Source of the DNA: Oribacterium sinus
GTDB lineage: Bacteria > Bacillota > Clostridia > Lachnospirales > Lachnospiraceae
DNA length: 64,000 nucleotides
Direction: 5' to 3'
NCBI RefSeq assembly: GCF_014202695.1
Contig: NZ_JACHHH010000013.1
Span: forward strand, 35,313-99,312
Shown: piece by piece, positions 59,030-64,000 of the stretch
How positions within the stretch are numbered: position 1 is the stretch's first letter
How the letters are laid out: the number at the start of each line of letters is the position of its first letter
The notes under the pieces: generated by a model
What the model was told of the DNA's origin: nothing
The model's database searches: none
What the model saw: the letters and a program-made list of their open reading frames with translations, nothing else
Position numbers and translations under genes: made by a program

Positions 59030-61552
59030 ATGAAGGGATTTTTTGCGGCCATTTGGAAGGACGGAAGGTTATTTCTCCGAAAAGGAGGACTGTTTATTTT
59101 GCTCTTTCCCCTGCTCCTGTTTCCCCTTTTTGCCTTTTTCTTTCAAGGACAAAGCGGTCAAATGCAGGCCTTTCCGGTGATGGTGATTGATGAAGATCAA
59201 ACCATTATGTCCAAAACCCTGATTCGGGAAATGGAGAAGGTGGAGCTGTTTTCTACCGTTATCAAGGAAGAGGGAGAAATCGGACAGGAAGGTAGGGAAA
59301 AGGCCTTCCAAGAGGGAGTAGTAGGCATTTTACGAATCCCCAAGGATTTCTTTTATACCGCCTATCGCTTTGAGGGGGAGCCGGTAGACTTAAGCTTAAA
59401 TGCCAATCGGCCTACGGAAAGTCTCCTGTTCCAAAGCATTTTCACCTCCATTATGGAAATTATGGAGAAGGAACAGGAAATCAGTAAAGGGGTTTTTCAT
59501 GCCCTATATGGAGAAAGTCTTTCCAAACAAGAGGAAGAAAGCCTCTATGAGCATGCTTCGGAAAGATTGCTTACGGCTGTTTTAAAGCGACAGCTTGTAT
59601 TTGACGAGGAGGGGCAGAGTAGCCAAGTGGAGAAGGCACTTTCCCTTCGCATCTTTTCCTTTATTTTTTTCTTCCTATTGGCCTTTTGTGCTCTGTCTTC
59701 CGTTTTCTCAGTGCCGGAAGAGGAAAAGAAGGGGATTCCCCAGCGATTTGCCCTGCTGGGAGGAAGAGGCTTTTTCCTTTCTAAGCTCTTATTTTTATTT
59801 CTTTCTGCACTGCCCCTTTTGCTTCTCTGTTTATTTGCACTGCAAAAGTCCTTAGACCTTTCCCTAGAACAACTGATACCGATTGCTTTCATTCTTTGTG
59901 TTGAGCTCTTGAGCTTCTTCTTTTTCTTTTATCAATTGTTCCGAATTATGGGAGAGGAAAGCACAGCAAAATTACTATCCTTTTCCCTACTCTTTTTGGG
60001 AATTCTCTATACCGGAAAGCTGTTCGGAGAGAGTAATGCACCGGAGCTTGTGAAGCGTCTTTCTCCTATTACCGTGAATCGAATGGTCTTGGAGGGAGTC
60101 CGGAGAGGACTTTCCTTCTCTACTTTACTGTCTACTGCCCTTCCCCTGCTTTTATGGGATGCCTTGGCCCTTGCCTTAGGAATACTTTCAGGAATATATT
60201 TTAAGCTTAAAACATTTTTTAAGCAAAAAGCATTTTCCCGAAAGCTCCGGAGAGAATCCAAGAGACAAGATGGACAACACGGTCAAGATGGTCAATACGG
60301 ACAAGATAGACCGGATGAACAATATGGACAATATAGGCCGAGCGGACAAGATAGACAAGACGAACAATACGGACAGGATAGACAAGACGGACAATACAGA
60401 CAATATAGACCCGACGGACAGGACAAATCATACGAAAAGTCTGCCCTGTCTTTTCCCTGCTCTTTACTTTCCCTTCGCTTTTCCCTCCTCTTAGGTGGCG
60501 GCAGGGGCTTCCTTTTGCTTGTTCTTTTCCTTCTTTCTCTTTTTGCCTATTCCCGGGTTGGGGGAAAGGAAAAGCTTTCGCTTATGCTGATACGGGAAGA
60601 TCAGGGAGCCTGGAGTGAAGAATTAATTCAGGAGCTGCAGCAGGAAAAGGGGCTTCAAGTGGAAGTCGTGGAAAATCGGGAAGCGGAAAAGGCTCTTTTG
60701 GAGGGCAGTGTAGAGGGGGTACTTTGGATTAAAGAGGGATTTACCGGAGATACGGAGGGAAGAGGAAGCCTACATTACGAAAGCAGTGCGGATTCTTTGG
60801 CTGAAATGGGGATTCGGGAAATTGTAGCCGCTCTCAGCAGTACCCTTCGTATGGAGAAGGGCGCTCTTGCCTATGGGGAAAGTCTTTTAGGAAGAAGCCT
60901 TAACGAAACGGAAAAAGAAGCTATAGAAGAGTCCATTGTAAAGAGTAAGAGAACAGAACCCCTGTATCAGATTCAAGAGCTGAAGGGAGAAAAGGGCAGA
61001 AGCCTGTTCCAGCCCAAGAGGGAAGCCGTATTAGGCTTTGTCTTGTACTTCTTCCTTTTTTCCTTAGGAACGGCATTGGGAAGAGAAGAAGAAAAAAGGG
61101 TCTTCCAAAGAAGCAGAACCTATCCCGCCGGAAGAATACGATACCATCTCAGCGGCATCCTGCTCTTCGGCCTTTTAAGCTTGGGATTTTTCCTTGTGCT
61201 GGAAGGCAAAACTATTTTGGGAATAGAAAAAGAAGGAGGTCTCCGCCTTGCAGTACTCTACAAGAATTTGCTCCTTCCGCTACTTTGTACCCTGGGATTT
61301 TCCTTCTTCCTTTACAGCTTTGCCAGAAGACTATCCTACTCCGTATTTGGAGCGGAAATGGCAGGGGGACTGTCCTTAAGCCTTGGCCTTCTATTCAGCT
61401 TCCTGGGCGGAAGCTTTGTAGACTTTTCCTCCTTAAGCAATATCCCAAGCTTTATTCCCTACCTCTCCCCCATAGGCATCTATCAAATGGGAATAGAAGG
61501 ACAGCCCCTCCCGATAGGAATGCTTGTAATATTAGGTATCTTACTCTTATAA
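59030..61552 (+). CDS. ABC-2 type permease, two fused halves joined by a repetitive linker
   Basis: Encodes 840 residues, about twice the usual size. Each half has one N-terminal membrane helix, an extracellular domain of ~130-150 residues, and a group of five or six helices, as in ABC2_membrane_3 permeases: first half residues 1-400, second half ~485-840 (start LLLGGGRGFLLLVLFLLSLFA). Between them (residues ~411-468; 60262-60435) a hydrophilic linker of QDGQYGQDR-like units is encoded by imperfect 9-bp repeats. The fusion supplies both membrane subunits in one chain for the single ATPase upstream. GGGGAGAAG precedes the ATG. Confidence 0.85.
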   Translation: MKGFFAAIWKDGRLFLRKGGLFILLFPLLLFPLFAFFFQGQSGQMQAFPVMVIDEDQTIMSKTLIREMEKVELFSTVIKEEGEIGQEGREKAFQEGVVGILRIPKDFFYTAYRFEGEPVDLSLNANRPTESLLFQSIFTSIMEIMEKEQEISKGVFHALYGESLSKQEEESLYEHASERLLTAVLKRQLVFDEEGQSSQVEKALSLRIFSFIFFFLLAFCALSSVFSVPEEEKKGIPQRFALLGGRGFFLSKLLFLFLSALPLLLLCLFALQKSLDLSLEQLIPIAFILCVELLSFFFFFYQLFRIMGEESTAKLLSFSLLFLGILYTGKLFGESNAPELVKRLSPITVNRMVLEGVRRGLSFSTLLSTALPLLLWDALALALGILSGIYFKLKTFFKQKAFSRKLRRESKRQDGQHGQDGQYGQDRPDEQYGQYRPSGQDRQDEQYGQDRQDGQYRQYRPDGQDKSYEKSALSFPCSLLSLRFSLLLGGGRGFLLLVLFLLSLFAYSRVGGKEKLSLMLIREDQGAWSEELIQELQQEKGLQVEVVENREAEKALLEGSVEGVLWIKEGFTGDTEGRGSLHYESSADSLAEMGIREIVAALSSTLRMEKGALAYGESLLGRSLNETEKEAIEESIVKSKRTEPLYQIQELKGEKGRSLFQPKREAVLGFVLYFFLFSLGTALGREEEKRVFQRSRTYPAGRIRYHLSGILLFGLLSLGFFLVLEGKTILGIEKEGGLRLAVLYKNLLLPLLCTLGFSFFLYSFARRLSYSVFGAEMAGGLSLSLGLLFSFLGGSFVDFSSLSNIPSFIPYLSPIGIYQMGIEGQPLPIGMLVILGILLL
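60262..60435. repeat. In-frame 9-bp repeat array within the permease gene
   Basis: Degenerate units of the GACAAGATG / GACAATACG kind run for about 170 bases, encoding Q/D/G/Y/R-rich linker residues. Because the period is a multiple of three, frame is kept when units are gained or lost. Confidence 0.85.
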
Positions 61553-61555
61553 AAG

Positions 61556-62493
61556 GGTCGGTACAAAATCAAAAAATTCTCTAAGTAACATAGGTCTGAA
61601 TTCGGGTTGCGCTCTCGCTAAGCCCGCCCTTTGTAGTGAAGGACTGTACTCTTTGTAACGATGCGCTCTGATGCAGTATGGGTCTGTAATCGGGGCACGC
61701 TCCCGCTAACCTCGCCTTCGTAATAGTACTAACTTCAAGCTTCGCTTTAGCTCGCTTTCAGTAAGTACTGACGGGCTCAGATTGCCCCTCTTACAGACCC
61801 ATACTGCATCAATCGCTTTAATTATTGAATTTTACAGTCTTTCACTCCACCGGCTTTCGGTAAGCTTCGATGGGCTCAGCTTGCCCCTCTTACAGACCCA
61901 TACTGCATCAATCGCTTCAATTATTGAATTTTACAGTCCTTCACTTCACCGGTCTTTCGCAAGTATCAAGCTCAGACCACCCCGCATTCAGACCTATATT
62001 GATGAAAATTGCTTTACTTTTCACAGCCCCATCCATCCGATCTGAAGCGTAATAAGTCTGAAACATGGGTAATCCGCGTCATAACAGCCTGAAGCAGAAT
62101 AGAGCTGAAACAGAGGGAGTTTGAGTCATAACAGCCTGAAGTGGAATAGGTCTGAATAGGGGTAGTCTGAGTCAAACAGCCCGAAGAAGGATAGGCCTGA
62201 AACAGCGGAAGTTCGAGTCATAACAGCCTGAACAGGATAGGTCTGAAATAGGGGAAGTCTGAGCCCGTCGGTACTTGCGAAAAACAAGAGAAACGCAGTT
62301 TTTCGCTTAGTATCCGCTACGTGGCGAGGCTAGCGAGAGCGTGCCCCCCTTCAGACCTATCCTGCTTCAGGCGCATACTCCAATTTCTTTTTAGACCTAT
62401 CCTTCTTCAGGCGTAACCCTAATTCCGATTCAGACCTATCCTGCATCAGGCGTATACACCATTTTACTTCGATTCAGAGCTATCCTGCTCCAG
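61556..62493. repeat. Compound palindromic region with mirrored arm expansions
   Basis: About 900 bases between convergent genes. Part A: core 61670-61810 with exact 20-base arms (61670-61689, 61791-61810), then two half units to about 62003. Part B: core 62233-62364 with exact arms CAGGATAGGTCTGAA (62233-62247) and 62350-62364, the inner parts matching the 48.1 kb copy in reverse. Upstream of B are about five left-arm units (46-47 base period, 62036-62247); downstream are four right-arm units (about 43-base period, 62350-62493). Left unit GAAGAAGGATAGG (62183-62195) is exactly complementary to right unit CCTATCCTTCTTC (62396-62408). The last unit enters the coaX coding region. Confidence 0.92.
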
Positions 62494-63249
62494 CTGCCAA
62501 ATCTTCCACAGCCCCTTCAGCAGCAGGTTGTCATCTACGATCATCTTATGTTTGCAATAAGGGCAAATCAGGTGGGCTAGGCCTCCTGTGGCAATTACGC
62601 TACCTTCCTCCTGCAGTTCTTCCTGAAAATGTTCCACGATACCGTCTAAGGAGCCGGCGGTGCCGTAAATAATGCCTGCCCGCATAGCATCTACCGTGTC
62701 GGTGGAAATCAAGGTCTTGGCAGGTGCCACATCGATACTGGGAAGCAAAGAGGTTTCTTTGGCCAGGGCATTCATGGAGATGCCCACTCCGGGAAGAATT
62801 ACGCCACCCATAAAGACCCCCTCTTTATTCACTACTGTAATGGTGGTGGCGGTACCCATATCGATAATAATGGCAGGGAGAGGATAGTTATTTTTAGCTC
62901 CCACAGCGGAGATAATCAAATCCGGAGCCACACCGCTGGGATCCGCCATGGCAAAGCTCATATTCATGGGACTACTGCTGTTGACCACCACACATTTTCC
63001 CTTACAGAGAAGCTCCATAGCCTTCTGATAAGAGGTGGTGAGTTCCGGTACAACAGAGGAAAGGATAGAACCCTCCAAGCCTTGCAGATCAATCTCTAAA
63101 AGCTGACAGATTTGGGCAATATCTGCGGCATATTCATAGCTGGTTTTTCTCCGGCTACTCTCCATACGGAAAATCTTCTGAATTTCTCCCTCTTTCGTAA
63201 TGGTTCCAAAAACAGTATGGGTATTCCCGCAATCGATGGCTAAAATCAT
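62464..63249 (-). CDS. coaX: Type III pantothenate kinase
   Basis: First step of coenzyme A synthesis: phosphorylates pantothenate. Type III marks: AIDCGNTHTVFG at the N-terminus (phosphate loop), GVAPDLIISAVGAKN, AIIIDMGTATTITVVN and GGVILPGVGISMNALAKETSLLP. 261 residues, normal length. The last ~9 residues (LEQDSSESK) are encoded by a unit of the adjacent palindromic repeat region. AAGGAGAAAAC precedes the ATG. It follows panT with 9 bases between, so both are in one operon. Confidence 0.95.
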   Translation of the reverse strand: MILAIDCGNTHTVFGTITKEGEIQKIFRMESSRRKTSYEYAADIAQICQLLEIDLQGLEGSILSSVVPELTTSYQKAMELLCKGKCVVVNSSSPMNMSFAMADPSGVAPDLIISAVGAKNNYPLPAIIIDMGTATTITVVNKEGVFMGGVILPGVGISMNALAKETSLLPSIDVAPAKTLISTDTVDAMRAGIIYGTAGSLDGIVEHFQEELQEEGSVIATGGLAHLICPYCKHKMIVDDNLLLKGLWKIWQLEQDSSESK

Positions 63250-63258
63250 GTTTTCTCC

Positions 63259-63864
63259 TTAAACGGCAAGCTCTTGCTTTACAAAGCGAAGGTTTCGTAA
63301 GATACGGGCTAAAATGGGAACAAGCACCAGATTCACCAAGAATTCCGCGGTAAAATTGATTCCCAGAATACTGAAAAGAAGGAAATCTACTATTTTATCT
63401 TGCCCATTGGCCCAAAGCACCAAGGTATCTTGGAAGAATAGGAGAAGTCCCAAAATGAAAATGCCGGTGTTCACCACAGGAGCAATTCCTGCGGCTAAAA
63501 ATAGGGACAGCGTGGCATTCTTTTTGGCAAGGCTTCTTGCCACCAGACCGGACAGGTAGCCCGCTGCGGTGCTTTTAATCATACAAAGAGCCAAGGTGAT
63601 GACGGGCTTTTGGGAGAAGAGCATAAAGCCTCCCGCGTCATTTCCGGAAATCACGGAAATGCAAACCAAAAAGCCGAAGAGTCCCCCCAGAAAGGCGGCA
63701 CTTAGCGGTCCGTAAAGCACAGCCCCCAAAATAATGGGAACCAAAGTTAAGGTTATGTTAAAGGGGCCCAGTTTCAGACTTCCCAGCAATAGCTGTAGGG
63801 CCAAAACCAAAGCGGCAAGAATAGCCGTTCCAACAAGGTTTCGCACAAAATTTTGATTTTTCAT
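63259..63864 (-). CDS. panT: ECF transporter S component, probably PanT (pantothenate)
   Basis: Membrane subunit of 201 residues with five to six helices and the usual ECF S-component N-terminus (LVGTAILAALVLALQLLLG) and GPFNITLTLVPIILGAVLYGPLSAAFLGGLFG. Direct linkage to coaX, which phosphorylates pantothenate, suggests pantothenate as substrate; this is inferred from context and the general family, not a unique motif. AAAGGAGC precedes the ATG. No riboswitch is visible in its leader of about 30 bases. Confidence 0.82.
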   Translation of the reverse strand: MKNQNFVRNLVGTAILAALVLALQLLLGSLKLGPFNITLTLVPIILGAVLYGPLSAAFLGGLFGFLVCISVISGNDAGGFMLFSQKPVITLALCMIKSTAAGYLSGLVARSLAKKNATLSLFLAAGIAPVVNTGIFILGLLLFFQDTLVLWANGQDKIVDFLLFSILGINFTAEFLVNLVLVPILARILRNLRFVKQELAV

Positions 63865-63897
63865 GAAAGCTCCTTTCCATTAATAAAAACCGGGGAA

Positions 63898-63926
63898 ATT
63901 ATGGCATGAATAGCGAAAAATTTCAA
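63898..63926 (-). promoter_or_regulatory. Promoter of the panT-coaX operon
   Basis: Reading leftward, TTGAAA (63926-63921), 17-base spacer, CATAAT (63903-63898), 34 bases before the panT start codon. Confidence 0.7.
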
Positions 63927-63950
63927 GAAAATTAAAAGTCTCTGGGGCAA

Positions 63951-63964
63951 TGTATTGCAATACA
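63951..63964. promoter_or_regulatory. 14-bp palindrome upstream of panT promoter
   Basis: TGTATTGCAATACA is a perfect palindrome about 25 bases upstream of the -35 box; a possible operator for panT-coaX or for a gene beyond the window. Confidence 0.4.
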
Positions 63965-64000
63965 AGCATGGATTTTGTAAAATAAGAAAGAACTTTGTTA

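Noticed and set aside
61782..62045. Open frame across the 61.8 kb repeats
   Set aside because: Same reason: repeat-derived reading frame with no start signal.
62036..62262. 46-47 bp period repeats considered as a CRISPR array
   Set aside because: Variation is spread over the unit, the units pair with mirrored units downstream, and no cas genes are present.

Overview
The window looks like chromosomal DNA of an anaerobic Lachnospiraceae-type Firmicute. The evidence is ECF vitamin transporters under riboswitches, a DnaD/DnaC primosome pair, a long-form Prs, a likely PPi-dependent phosphofructokinase, TTG starts and strong AGGAGG ribosome sites. An Oribacterium-like organism is my guess from protein flavour, not something the sequence proves. 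No rRNA, tRNA, transposase, integrase, prophage or CRISPR array was recognised.

Layout. 0-4.5 kb: a YheO-type regulator faces a tryptophanase/tyrosine phenol-lyase gene and an NSS transporter. 4.6-16.7 kb: small flavoprotein, Maf, a second NSS transporter, FMN riboswitch with ribU, a tandem pair of unknown paralogs, polysaccharide deacetylase, TrpR-like repressor, DUF1836 protein, PcrA helicase and a GNAT enzyme. 16.9-25.1 kb: an AT-rich sugar operon with RpiR regulator, DhaK-like and DhaL-like subunits, PfkB kinase, class II aldolase and a ribose-type ABC importer. 25.2-37.2 kb: an antiporter with a G7 frameshift, MgtC-like protein, two AAA ATPases, GntR regulator, GDPD, and a cysteine desulfidase-like enzyme with a DAACS symporter. 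37.2-39.9 kb: a very AT-rich two-gene island encoding a ComEC-like metallo-beta-lactamase-fold protein and an ApeA-like HEPN protein; this is the best candidate for an undescribed (possibly anti-phage) system. 40.3-54.6 kb: preQ1-I riboswitch with queT, murC, a cluster of four perfect DnaA boxes before dnaD-dnaC, prs, TPP riboswitch with thiT, a cell-wall-binding repeat protein, rRNA-modification-type enzymes, Pfp and an aldo/keto reductase. 54.8-64 kb: cardiolipin synthase, zinc-ribbon membrane protein, an ABC exporter with a fused double permease, and a panT-coaX operon.

The most striking non-coding feature is a family of large palindromic intergenic elements near 12.4, 15.9, 32.1, 40.0, 48.1, 61.7 and 62.3 kb. 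They lie only at gene 3' ends, mostly between convergent genes. Each copy has its own arm sequence but its two arms match each other exactly, so the arms covary between copies. Two loci carry tandem or mirrored expansions of the arms. A simple bidirectional terminator at 4.55 kb matches their outermost stem. The same window has several short tandem arrays in spacers (13 bp x 9; 15 bp x 7) and in-frame low-complexity linkers in PcrA, Pfp, RluA and the ABC permease, suggesting a genome prone to local repeat expansion.

Four different ECF S components (RibU, QueT, ThiT, PanT) are present without the shared EcfA/A'/T module, which must lie elsewhere. Three sit behind their cognate riboswitch, and PanT is paired with the pantothenate kinase CoaX.
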